From Pyropia yezoensis (Eukaryota > Rhodophyta > Bangiophyceae > Bangiales > Bangiaceae), in NCBI GenBank assembly GCA_009829735.1, contig CM020618.1, forward strand, positions 25,016,143 to 25,080,142: a stretch of DNA of 64,000 nucleotides, written 5' to 3'. This document shows, piece after piece, positions 27,061 through 37,270 of this stretch. Made by a program: the position numbers and the translations under genes. The number at the start of each line of letters is the position of its first letter. The first letter of the stretch is position 1. The notes under the pieces are model-generated. The model was not told the origin of the DNA. It saw only the letters and a program-made list of their open reading frames with translations, and did no database searches.

Positions 27061-28529
27061 GGGGATGCAGGGGTAGTGGGGTCGCCACCGCAGAGTCCTT
27101 TTTGTTTGCACAACTGTTCTACTTCAATATTCTATTTCTCCCCGAGTGTTTGTGACAGGAACGCTTCGTGCTTGTTCGTGATGGTGGGGAACGTCTGTGG
27201 AGGCGCTGCGGAGCTGGGCTCGTAGAGTGACGGGAAAGTGACGGGCGAATTCCCCCTGCCGCCGGGCGCCCCCCTCGCGGGTGGCTGCACGGGGCGACGG
27301 CGACGTTGCCGGCGGCTGCGGCGCCTCGGCGCGCGCGGCCGCCGGCTCCACCGGGTGCCCGCGCGCGAGGCCGCTCGTCCGTGGCGGCGGCGGCCGCTTG
27401 CGCACGCCACGGGCGACGGCGGCGGCGGACGTCGAGGCCGCGGCGGCCGCATTGGGGGTGACGAGGCCAGTCGCCGTGGCAGGGGTGCGGGGTGCAGCGA
27501 CCGCAGCGCGGGACATAGTGAAGGCGGCTGGCGGCGGTGGTGCTCGGGCTGTGAGTGCCACCTCCCCCCACCGCACCCAGCTGCAGCGCGGGGGGCGCCG
27601 CCGGTCGGGCGGGCGACCCCGCCGCCGGGGGCGCCCGCGGCTGCGGCAGCGGCGATTGCGGTGGCGGTGGCGGCGGCGGCGGTGTGGGTGGTGGCTGTTG
27701 CGGCGGATATGGCGGCGGCGGCGGCAGGGACGCGGTCGCGGCGGCGGCGGCGGCGCCTCTGCCCCTCCCGCCCGTCCGCCCCCCCCCCCGCTGCGCGGCC
27801 AGGATGCGCACGCGCGACGGCGACGGCGGAGTGCGCAAGGTCGCCCAGCGGCCGGCGGGCCTCCCCAGGCCGCCCTTCTCGCCCCCCCGCGCCCCCGCCG
27901 CCGGCTCAGCCACGTCAGCCGCCACCCGACGAGGAGCTTCGCGGTACCACCGCCTATCGGGCCTACCAGGGGAGGCAGCAGTGGCAGTGGCAGGTGCGGC
28001 AGTGGCAGTGGTTCATATATTTCGTCTTTTTCTCTGTCAACGCCAGACCCTCCTCAGAAATACACGCACGCGCTCCGCTTCGCGACGGCCAGATGGCAGG
28101 CGCAACGCCAGCCGAAGTCGGCCACCCCTACATGCTACCCGTAGCTCCTTCCACAACACCAGCTAACCTCCCCCGCGTCCCTCCCACCCCCCCCCCACGC
28201 CCCCCTCTCCACCAGCTCACGCATCCAGCAACACGGCAGCGACAACATTGGGGTGGGTGCCAAAAGGAGTCTCGGCTAGGTGACGGGCCACTGGCCGCCG
28301 CGGCCTACCCGCGGACGCCATAACGGCGGGGGTGGATCACTCACGCTCAACCCACCGCGACCAACCGCACCCCCGCCGCCCCCACCCCATCCTCTATCAT
28401 CGGCACACCCGCTCCAAGCGCCACCATCCCTCCCCCCCCCGTGGCGGCCCGGCGGCGACGGCGCCAGCGCAATACCGCCGCCGCCCTCCCCCCCACCGCA
28501 GAGGCTATGCTTGCGCCGCCCGCCTGCCT

Positions 28530-29480
28530 ATGAGTCTCTTCCCCCCAGCCCCCACCCGCCCCCTACCTGCTGCCGCCGCCACCGCCCCAGCCCACCTCGA
28601 CAGTTGCGGGCGCCAACGCGGCCGTGGCCGCCTCGGCATCGTCACCGCCGCCGCCGCCAGCGCCTCGGCGCCACCGCCAACGCCGCCGCCACTCCTACCG
28701 CTGCCGCTGCCACCGCCGCTGCTATTGCCGCAAACGCTCTCGCTGACGGACCAAGACGTTTTGGCGCTGAAGGCCATTTTGACGTCTTCTGCCCACGTCG
28801 CTCCTCGGGGTCAGCGACTGAAGAGATTTGAGGCCGCGGCGACGACGTTCAACGACCACCCCCAAGCTGCGTTTAAGACTTCCGGCAAGAATCTTCTCGA
28901 CCACTTCAACAAAATCTCGTCGCAGTTCTCCGCTGAGGACAAGGCGAAGGCGCGTCAGACAGGGCAGGAAGAGGAGCTGTCCGAGCGCGACAAGATTTTG
29001 TCTGACATGATTGAAGCGGCTGAGGTCCTGCAGGCGGAGGTAGATGCAGCGAAAGGCGAGGCGGCCGAGACGAAGAAAAAATTGGATGCAGAAGGTTTGG
29101 CCGTGCGCGAGCTGGCGATGCAGCGCCGACACCGGCAGCCCAAGGAGAACGCGCCCGATGATGAAGAAGAAATTGAGGAGCAGCAGCCGTCGTCGGCATC
29201 GAGGCGGGGAAAGAAGCGCAGAACTCGAGAGATCGACGACATTGAAGGGGGCGATTTATTGGCGCTGCTGGATCGCAGCGAGCGGCGCCTCGAGCAGCGA
29301 GCGGACAAGCAGATGGAGCAGGTAGACAAGCGGTTTGAGGAGCAACGTAAGGCCCGGGAGGCAGCGGACCGTGATCGAGAGGAGCGCCAGGACCGCAAGG
29401 ATGAGATGTTTCTGAGTGTGCTGGGCGAGATAGCGCGTAAGCTTCCGGGAAATCGTGGCCCTACAGATTCGAGAGTGTAG
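28530..29480 (+). CDS. Harbinger-like accessory DNA-binding protein (tentative)
   Basis: 316 residues from the first in-frame ATG (28530). After a Pro/Ala-rich N-terminus comes a compact region (LSLTDQDVLALKAILTSS, then KRFEAAATTFNDHP, KTSGKNLLDHFNKI) of the layout seen in the Myb/SANT-like partner proteins of PIF/Harbinger transposons. A coiled coil, a basic stretch (RRGKKRRTRE) and a second long charged helix follow. Such partners bind the transposon ends or aid nuclear import of the transposase. The only other Harbinger-like gene nearby, at 32902-33981, points towards it. The family assignment is from pattern and context. Confidence 0.6.
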   Translation: MSLFPPAPTRPLPAAAATAPAHLDSCGRQRGRGRLGIVTAAAASASAPPPTPPPLLPLPLPPPLLLPQTLSLTDQDVLALKAILTSSAHVAPRGQRLKRFEAAATTFNDHPQAAFKTSGKNLLDHFNKISSQFSAEDKAKARQTGQEEELSERDKILSDMIEAAEVLQAEVDAAKGEAAETKKKLDAEGLAVRELAMQRRHRQPKENAPDDEEEIEEQQPSSASRRGKKRRTREIDDIEGGDLLALLDRSERRLEQRADKQMEQVDKRFEEQRKAREAADRDREERQDRKDEMFLSVLGEIARKLPGNRGPTDSRV

Positions 29481-32400
29481 GACAAAGATGCATATGCTCG
29501 TTTCTTGCGCACACGCACGCTCGGGTGGGGTGGTGTACGTCCACCGGAGGCCGTAGCTGAGGGGTGGGCGGCGATGGCCTACCAGGGTTCTCCACCTGGC
29601 CAAGCGTCACCCCGTCGCCGCGCCACCCCTTCCCCCGCCAGGAGTGCCACCATCCGGCTGGCACAGGCGTCAGGCCCCACCGCGGCACGCAACGACACAC
29701 GCTCTCCCACCGGCCACGGCGCGGTCCGCCGCCAGCGTCGTAGCCAGCGTCGGCGCTGAGTCGTCCACCGACACCGACCCGCCCAGTGCTTCTGTCGTCT
29801 CCGCCCCGGCGGGGGCACAGCTGCCGCCCCCCCCCCCACGGCGGTCCGCCGCGGCAGCCGCTAAAGCAGTCACAGTGGCCTCGGCGGCGTAGGCGGCTGA
29901 GGGGGGACCGGCGAAAAAGATTACCGAAAATTGTGCCCGCCTACCCGCTGAGGTCGGCCTCCCCACCGTTCCCACTGGGCCTGGCGGACGCGCCGCATTT
30001 TGCGCCGGCACAACGCCAGCCGCCACACTGACGCGCGCTGACCGCCACAACCCCGACACCAGTCACTCAAACACCCCCGACCGTGCCCTTCGCCACGTGC
30101 TCGGCGCAGTGCGCCATCCCAACCGCACTGCGGACGCTTTCCACCTCCGTGGTGTCGCCCAGGTCAGCCTCGGCTGCGGCGGCGACGCCGAGGGGACGAG
30201 GCGCCGCCGCCTTGCCTCTGCCGTCAACGTGAGTCGTAGCGGCGGTGGCACAAATGGCTGCCAAAGTTGCCGAGGTGGGAGATGGAGGGATGGTGAAGGA
30301 TTCTTTTCATTGACCACGCCCGCCAAAAATCGTTCTCCCCGAGCCACTCCCACCGCCGCCTGGAACGCCGTCGTGGACCCGGGCATGGCGCCCGGCGGCA
30401 CCACCAACCATTCCGGTCGCCGCACCCCCAGCATAGCTCCCCCCCACCCGCACGCTCCGCGGCGTTGCCGCCACGCACCGTACCGCCGCCAAGCCTCGGC
30501 CGCCTCTCGCGGCCACCCCCCCACGCGCGCCACAGGCGCATGGCGCCATATCTATGGTGCCTGCCGCATCGCCGGCCCGAGCGGCGTGGGAAGATGGAGC
30601 CACGAATGCCGGTAGCTCCCCCCAGCCGAGGCAACGCCGCGGCCACCACCGGCGCCAGCAGCTCAGCCACGGCCGCGTCCACAGCCGCCACGGCCGCAGC
30701 GGTGAAGCGACGGGGAAGGGTCGTTCGCGGCGGAGGCGACGGTGGCGGCGGCGCCGCCAGGGGCCCACAGCACAGCCGCGACGGCGGCAGGGGCGGCAGC
30801 CGTGGTCGTTGTCGCACCACGGCAGCGGCGGGACCGTCGGTAGTCGGCCGGGGGGCTGTAGAGGTACCCCCCCCTACCCCCCGCATCGCCCCGCCCCCCG
30901 CCTCCAAGGGGCCCCCCCGCCCACTTCCTCAGTGCCACGGAGACGAGGTACTTCTTGACCGCCCCCCCCCCCCAGCCGCTCCCTCCCCGCGGCGTCGGCC
31001 TGGCGGTTGCCCGGCCGGATAAGCTCGATGTCGGCGCGGGGGACGGGCACCGCCCCGGCCGCCGCCGACACGGCGACCGGCTCCGGCAGGTCCATCGAGA
31101 CGACGGAGAGGCCGCGCTTTGTGCACACGCACGGCCGCATCAGGGGGGAGAGCTCGTCAAAGAAGGCAGTCGCCGACGCGAGGCCGGGAAGGAAGGGGCC
31201 GTCCCCGCGGGTTGCATACGTGGGGGGGGGAGCCGTCCCCGGTGCCGGTGGGCACATAGTCAGCGCGCGGCGCAAGGCGGGGCGAGCCACCGACAGGAAG
31301 ACACCGCGAGCGTGGAGCACCCACCCTCGCGGGCGCAGCCACATTGACGGCTGCCGCCCCTGCCCGTGGCCGCTGCCCCGACCGAGGCGTCGCCCCTCCT
31401 CCGCCGGCAGGCTCCTTCCCTCAGCAGCGCGTGATGACATAAGCGTTGCCACGTACGGCGCCCGCCACCGCGGCCGTGCCCGGCGGCTCCTCCCGCCCCC
31501 CCCCCCTCCCCGCCGCGCCAACCGTGGCCTCCGCCGAGCCGCCCCCCCCCCCCCCACCCTCCGCGCCAGCAGCGGCCACCGCCCAGCCCCCCCCCGCACC
31601 CCCCCACCCACAACGCAAGCCGCGGCTACCTCCCAGCCGCCCCGCTCGCCCCCCCCCCAGCTCACAGCGTGTGGCACTGACGACTGCGCGCACCGGCACC
31701 ATCCCCATTGGCACGCGCGCCACCCCCTGACACAGCACACCCCCACCACACCTCGACCGGCACCACCCCGCAGAGGCGCACGGACCACAGCCGCCGTCTC
31801 AATCGTCGCCGCAGCACGAGGGTCGTCCGCCCTCGACCCGGCTCGGCCTCGACCAGAAGTTGCCCCTCCAACGAGCACAGCCACCGTCGCGACCGCGCTA
31901 CCACCCCCCCCCCCCGACACGCAGTCGCAGGGCCCAGGCCGCGGACCACAGCCGGCCGCACACAGAGGGAAGACATGCCGACTCAGTCGCCTAGGACTCG
32001 CAGGGGGAGGGGCGCACCAGCGACAGCCGTGAGCTCCCCCCCCCCGACCAGGCACGCACAGGGCCCCAGCCGCCGACCACAGCCAGCCGCCAACCGCTGG
32101 GAGACAGACCGACGCAGCCCCCCCACCAGAACAGCCTCGGCAATCGTCCATGAGACGCACAAAGGGCGGCACACCAGCGACAGGCATCACCCCCGCCACT
32201 CGGGCACAGGCCCCGACGGCCGACGACCACCAGCCGCGCACCGCCGGGAGGGAAGCGATTCCACAGCCACCGCCGCCAGAGAGCCCCCCCGCACCCCCCC
32301 CCCCCCCCCGGGGGGGGGCCCCCCAGTGGCAGGCATGCCTCCCCCCCCCGCGCAGGCACAGGGCCCCAGCCGCCGACCACCACCAGCCAACAACACCGGG

Positions 32401-32901
32401 AGAGAAGCGACGCAGCAGCCACCGCCGTCACAGATCGGGTGCCCCCCCCCCCCCCCCGGGGGGGGCACACCAATGCCAGTCCCCTCCCCGGCAACCGCCG
32501 ACCCGCCCGCCGCCGCCACGCTCCAGCCCCCCCACAACGAGCCCCACCAGCGGCACCGCCGCCTGCGGCACCTGCTCGACCCAACCACGCCCGGCGCGAC
32601 GCCCCGGCCGCCCACAAGCGCCGCCCACACCTCAGCCAGGGCGGGCTCCGATGCAGCGTCGTCCGTTGCGGGGAGGAGGGCCGCGAGTAGTCCACCCCGC
32701 GCGCCCAGGTGCCGCCCCTCCGCCGCCGTAACCACCGCCCGCCACCCCGCCGACCGCCAGCAGCAGCCTTGCTGCCGCCACCCGCACGCCCGCGACCACC
32801 CCCGCGCCGTCAGCGTGCACCAGCGGTGCCCCACGGGCGGCGGGGGGGGGGCAACGTGGCAAAGAGAGGCGGGCGGCAGCAGGGTGCGTCGTGTCCACGT
32901 G
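29481..32901. other. GC-rich region without a secure gene
   Basis: Many overlapping ORFs in all frames because of extreme GC content and C runs. The most protein-like reading is minus-strand 31438-30874 (starts MSSRAAEGRS; contains FFDELSPLMRPCVCTKRGLS and GAVPVPRADIELIRPGN), which could be an exon of an unrecognised gene. No motif confirms it. Confidence 0.3.
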
Positions 32902-33981
32902 TCAGCCGGATGCGGCTGCTGACTCGGCTCCCGCATCCGCTTCCAGCCCCAGATATTCCTCCCACGTCGGCGGGGACACGTCAAAAAACGAGGCGGTGGC
33001 TCCGCCGTACGCGCAACAGCGCAGGTTCCAGATGAAAACACCAATCTTGTACAGCTGAGCTACTGGCGCTTCGCGAATCTTCAGCTTTCTCGAGAAGTCC
33101 AACGAGCTGCATACCTGCTTCACGTCTTTGAAGCCCCACTCCACAGCCGTGCGCGGCACTTTCATCGACGCGTTGAACGCTTCTTGTTGAGGGGTCAGTA
33201 TGCCTTGGAAGGCGGCCTGCAGCCACGGCCGTATGAAGTACGCTGTGTCCCCGTACACGTAGTAGCGCTGCCCCTCGATGAGCAGGGCGCTCGCCAACGT
33301 GGCGTCCAGGCCCGACTCGTGGTACAGGGTCATGTCATGCCGACGGCCTTCTACAGGACCATAGAGATGCAAGATCAGGCCGTCAGGCGTCAAGACGCTT
33401 TGGAACTTGATGGCATGTCGCCGCTTGTGACCGCTATAGCACAATCGCTGGAGCCTTGCGCCCGGTCGCGACACAAACAAAGCAGTCCCATCAATGAATC
33501 CAACGCATTGATCCAGAGCAGCACCAGTAGCGGCAATCTTTGATGCATACATAGCAGCCCGGTCTTGCATGAAAGATGAGCGCCACTCGGACAACAAAGA
33601 ACCCCATCTGTCCAGGAGCATCCCAATCGTAACGGAAAAAATGGTACACAGAGCGGAGGAGCTCCGCCCAAACAGCTCTTCCAGATCGACCCATCGAGCA
33701 GGGGATGCAAGGCGTCGCAGGACAATGCAGAGGCACTCAACGGTGGTGACGGCGTATTTCGTCATAGCCATGGCGTCCTCAACATGCAGAAGATCCACAA
33801 GGCGCCCAATATCGGACGGGAGAAAACGAAACAGGGACAACGCCTCAGAGGAACAAAACGAGTTGATATTGAATCGCGAGGCAGTCACTCGGCGTGACCG
33901 AGCCAAAGAAAGGGTCACTTCCCTGTGTGCCCGTCGATAAGCGTCGACCAGAGGAGACATGTCCGCCAAAGTCAGCTCCAT
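32902..33981 (-). CDS. PIF/Harbinger-like transposase (DDE superfamily 4)
   Basis: 359 residues from the ATG at 33981 (MELTLADMSP); the frame is open further upstream through a tandem repeat, which I exclude. A helical N-terminal part carries the typical LASPARWVDLEELFGRSSSA. The nuclease core shows the first Asp in FIDGTALFV, then YSGHKRRHAIKFQ and EGRRHDMT, the second Asp in VYGDTAYF, and the Glu in RTAVEWGFKDVK. Length and motif order fit HARBI1-like enzymes, which cut and paste Harbinger elements with a Myb-like partner. The pair with 28530-29480 is convergent. I could not find the terminal repeats or target duplication of this element. Confidence 0.85.
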   Translation of the reverse strand: MELTLADMSPLVDAYRRAHREVTLSLARSRRVTASRFNINSFCSSEALSLFRFLPSDIGRLVDLLHVEDAMAMTKYAVTTVECLCIVLRRLASPARWVDLEELFGRSSSALCTIFSVTIGMLLDRWGSLLSEWRSSFMQDRAAMYASKIAATGAALDQCVGFIDGTALFVSRPGARLQRLCYSGHKRRHAIKFQSVLTPDGLILHLYGPVEGRRHDMTLYHESGLDATLASALLIEGQRYYVYGDTAYFIRPWLQAAFQGILTPQQEAFNASMKVPRTAVEWGFKDVKQVCSSLDFSRKLKIREAPVAQLYKIGVFIWNLRCCAYGGATASFFDVSPPTWEEYLGLEADAGAESAAASG

Positions 33982-34142
33982 CGTGTGCCCGACCACGAGC
34001 CCCACACTCAGGCGGCGGCGCCGAGCGCGCCAGAAGCTCAGGGTGTGCGTATGTATGTTGACCATGGTTGGTTGCCGCCGAGAGCGCGGTGCGTGCGGAC
34101 GCGGATGCGCAGACGACACGAGTCGACGGTGTCGAGACGTGG

Positions 34143-34220
34143 GCCAGGCCACGCGGGGCACGCTGGTGCCTTGGCCACGCGGGGCACGCTGGAGCCCTGG
34201 CCACGCGGGGCACGCGCGAG
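34143..34220. repeat. Three tandem units of about 26 bp
   Basis: Three near-identical units containing GGCCACGCGGGGCACGC, directly upstream of the transposase gene. Confidence 0.85.
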
Positions 34221-34551
34221 CTAAGAAATTTGGGGAGAAAATACTGGAGCTGCAGGAGTTCTCACGACGACATCTCACAAACGGCGAGTAAAAACCGGCG
34301 TGACACCTTCTTCTGCAAGGCGCGGCTGACAGCCCCTTCCAGCTGAATCGTTCTCACAAACGATCTTACGGACGCGCAGTAAAAACTCTCAAATGTGTAA
34401 ACAATTTGGTCACTGGTGCAGAGATGGAGTTCCCGCTGAGCGGTCGCCCTGCGGACAAGTCACAAGCCGGGGATCAAACACGCTCCACGGGGGGACCGTG
34501 TCCAGCCCAAAGGTAAACGACAGGTTCATAGCACACTCTCACGCACAGGGC

Positions 34552-34896
34552 TCACTCGTCCTCGGCCTCCTCGCTCAGTACCACCATGCCCACTGTGGCG
34601 CCAATAGCCTCTATGTCCTCCTCAGCTGTCAACCACTGTCTCGCCGCCACCTCCCGCTCCGAGTCACCCACACCCTCGAACTCCTCTGAGATGGTCGCGT
34701 TAGCCATAAAGGCGACAATCGGCGGCGGTGGGGTGTCGCGTCCGTGCGCGCCGTGTTTGACCAGAACAGCAATTGTGTTTCTGGCCAGTCCTAATTTGTG
34801 GGTGTCCGCATTCGAATTCCGGTGGGATAGAGACTTCTCTTGATAAATGGATAGTTTCCCTCGTGCGAGTGCGGCTGGGTTATATGTGGACCACAT
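34552..34896 (-). CDS. Small hypothetical protein
   Basis: 114 residues from an ATG that lies inside a long palindrome (34872-34908). The sequence is of mixed composition, with KLGLARNTIAVLVKHGAHGR, then EREVAARQWLTAEEDIEAIG and an acidic end, unlike the surrounding low-complexity ORFs. It may be a real small gene or the last exon of a transposon gene. No homology recognised. Confidence 0.3.
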   Translation of the reverse strand: MWSTYNPAALARGKLSIYQEKSLSHRNSNADTHKLGLARNTIAVLVKHGAHGRDTPPPPIVAFMANATISEEFEGVGDSEREVAARQWLTAEEDIEAIGATVGMVVLSEEAEDE

Positions 34897-34908
34897 AAAA
34901 CCCAGCCG
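34872..34908. repeat. 37-bp near-perfect palindrome
   Basis: Arms of 18 bases around a single A, with one mismatch; the left arm starts CGGCTGGGTTATATGTGG. It can form a hairpin or cruciform. It may be a promoter element of 34552-34896 or a remnant of two joined terminal repeats. Confidence 0.85.
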
Positions 34909-35263
34909 GACATAGTCCAATAACTACTGTATGAATGAAGAAGCTATCTCTGTCCCATGGCCTTCTACGAAGCACCTGTGAGGCTCTGGGCCGAAGAAAC
35001 AGTGGCCAGCGGCTGTGTACTGGAAGCATGAAGGCCTTTCCAAAGATGATGGTCTACACAGCTCCAGAGCTGCTCTTGCTGTGCCCTGTCGTCCGCTACA
35101 GACGCTGCACAGGCGATATTTAAGTGGTGTTGCAGAGGTCTTGCTCAATTTCTCGGTGCTGTACGACACGCTGCATCTTTTGATGTGCAGTCCCATGCGA
35201 GCATATCAACACAGAGGCACCCGACCCGATAGATCATCGTTCAACGTGCATTGCGACAGCCTG

Positions 35264-35905
35264 CTAGTGTCTAGTCTACCTCAAATAAGGCTCAAATGAG
35301 CCGGTGCTGAGGCTCAAATGAGCCTCCCGGAAATCGTCCCCTAGAGGCACTGTTGGGGCGGACTTGGCTTGACCTCACCGACGGCACATCCCTGCCGCCC
35401 CGCTGCCGCCTATCGCCTCCTGTGACCGCCCTTCCCCCTCAGCCGCTGGTGCCGATTCGCCCGTGTCGACGCGGCCGCGGTCGCAGACGCGGCTGCCGCC
35501 GACGCGGCCGCCACGGCCGCCGCTCTTGATGCGCCGCACGCCGACTCGGCCGCAGCGCTGGACGCGTCGTGCGCCCACGCCGCCGCGGCGCTGAACGTGG
35601 CGCGCGCCGAAGCCGCGGCAGCCACGCTCGACGCGGCGCGCGCCGACGCCGCGGGCGCCGACGCCGTGGCGGGCGCGGAGCGCGCGCCGTGGCCGCCGCG
35701 GACGGGTTTTCCCGCGACCCCGCCGCGCGGGTGGCGGCCGACGACACGGCGGCGGCTGTGGCGGCCGCCGCCGCCAACGCGGCCGCTGCCGTCTGACGTC
35801 AAAAAGAGCAGGGGAGCACGGGAAGTACGAAAAAACTGGACCCGAAAAAAGGGCTCAAATGAGCCGAAAAGGCTCAAATGAGCCTGTTGGTAGACTAGAC
35901 ACTAG
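35264..35905. mobile_element. Small TIR element (MITE-like) with internal GC-rich cargo
   Basis: 642 bp with perfect 17-bp inverted ends, CTAGTGTCTAGTCTACC at the left and its complement at 35889-35905. Two copies of GGCTCAAATGAGCC lie inside each end (near 35289 and 35310, and near 35850 and 35869). Between them is a GC-rich Ala-rich coding-like segment (35440-35796), unlike the AT-richer termini, as if a gene fragment was captured. Borders could be CTAG or TA duplications. Confidence 0.75.
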
Positions 35906-36689
35906 AGATCATAATTGCTATCGTGCTTTTCTATAAAATGCCCGGACACGGGGCTGCGGCGTTTCTCATGTCAGAGGTGGACCACCAAGTCGCAGGGCGT
36001 GGGCAGCCAATGGCAGCCCAGGCCTGTCCACGTGCCTGGACCTGCTTCCGGTACTTTGGTGAGTGCCGTTGACCCAGGCCAGTCCTCACAGGAGATGTCC
36101 ATATTTGATGCGAGTTGGCTGCTTGCCTGGTGGCCCCTTCTCCGCGATCGATCGAGGCCCGTTCCTAAGAGACCCGGTGTGAATGGGATCTGCAAGCATT
36201 CAAAGTCTACCTTGTACATTTCCTGGCACATCGCGATAATTCTTGAGATCGACCGATGAAGGCTCGACAGCCACACATTGGCAAGCCTCGAGTTGGCAGT
36301 CACTTTTTGAAATCCGTGGAATGCTTTTGGTGGCGGATTGTCCGCCACCGTCGGCGCCTCCACTTACCGTAGTCGCAGCGATCTGGTCCCGCGACGGCTG
36401 CCGGCGATCGGCGGCGGCGGCGGCGGCGGCGACGGGAGCCTTGGTGACGTCGGCGGTAGCGACGGTGGTGGCGATCATGGTGTGCTGTCGTAGTGCTCGC
36501 CGTCCGTCTTTTTGGCGGCGGTGGGTGTCCGTGGCGACTGTGGCGGCGGCCCCGTCCTTGGCGACTGTGGCGGCGGCCCCGTCCGTAGCGATGGCGGCGG
36601 TTGACGGTCGTGACGTCGGTGGGCGTCAGCGCGGCGATGGCTGTCGATGGCGACCTCGACGGCATCGGCAGGTGTGCTCGTCTGTGGTG

Positions 36690-37270
36690 GTGGAGGGGGG
36701 GGGGGGGGGGGGGGGGGCGGTGGAGTGGGGGGGGGGGGCGGTGGAGGGGGGGGCAGGGGGGGGGCTGCGGTGGCTGTGGGTGGTGAGCGTCAGTGGGGGG
36801 GGGGATGGTTGCTGTGGCTGTGGTGGTGGACGACGGTGGAGGGGGGGGACGGTTGCCATGATGTTTGATGAGTTGTCGGCGGGGGAGGGGTCGGCGTGGC
36901 TGCGGCGATGCTCGTCTGCGGCGGCGGCAAGGGCGGGTGCGCTCATCCACGGCGGCAAGTGGTGTCCACGTCTGTGGCGATTTAGGTGGGGGGAGGCGCA
37001 CGACGGCGTTATTGGTGTGATGATGGGCCGGGGGGGGGGCTGCCGTGGTTGTGATGGTGGGGGTGGGAAGGGGGGGGATGGCCTTGTGGGTGACGGGCGG
37101 CGGGGGACGGTGGTAAGGGAAGCTATACGGAGGGTGGGGGGGACTTTTTCGTTGAGCGCTCGTGGTGGTAGGGGTGGTGGATGCTTGGAGAGGCGGTGGG
37201 TGGTAGGAGGGGGATGGGTTGCGGGAAAGTGGGGGGGGGGGGGGGGGGGTGCTTGAGTTGGTGGGGTGCT
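36690..37270 (+). repeat. G-run cluster in copy Y
   Basis: G runs up to about 20 on the plus strand, equivalent to those in copies X and Z. Confidence 0.8.

Larger units (their letters stand above)
24943..27930 (+). mobile_element. TIR element family, copy X (left end and homologous body)
   Basis: It starts with the terminal sequence TATCGTGCTTTTCTATAAAA that also begins copies at 35919 and 60866. Homology to copy Y continues, with many substitutions and indels, through a G-run region (25690-27060) to about 27930. No matching inverted right end was found before 35919, so the right part is lost or replaced; Harbinger-like genes follow. It is the most diverged of the three copies and the only one where the first ORF is unbroken. 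Superfamily unknown. Confidence 0.7.

Noticed and set aside
30874..32241. 455-codon minus-strand ORF as a full gene
   Set aside because: No ATG at its start and mostly Cys/Gly/Arg low complexity; only the last 190 codons look protein-like.
24943..35918. Copy X as a complete element ending at 35918
   Set aside because: No inverted copy of the 30-bp end is present there; the sequence before 35919 is the separate small TIR element.
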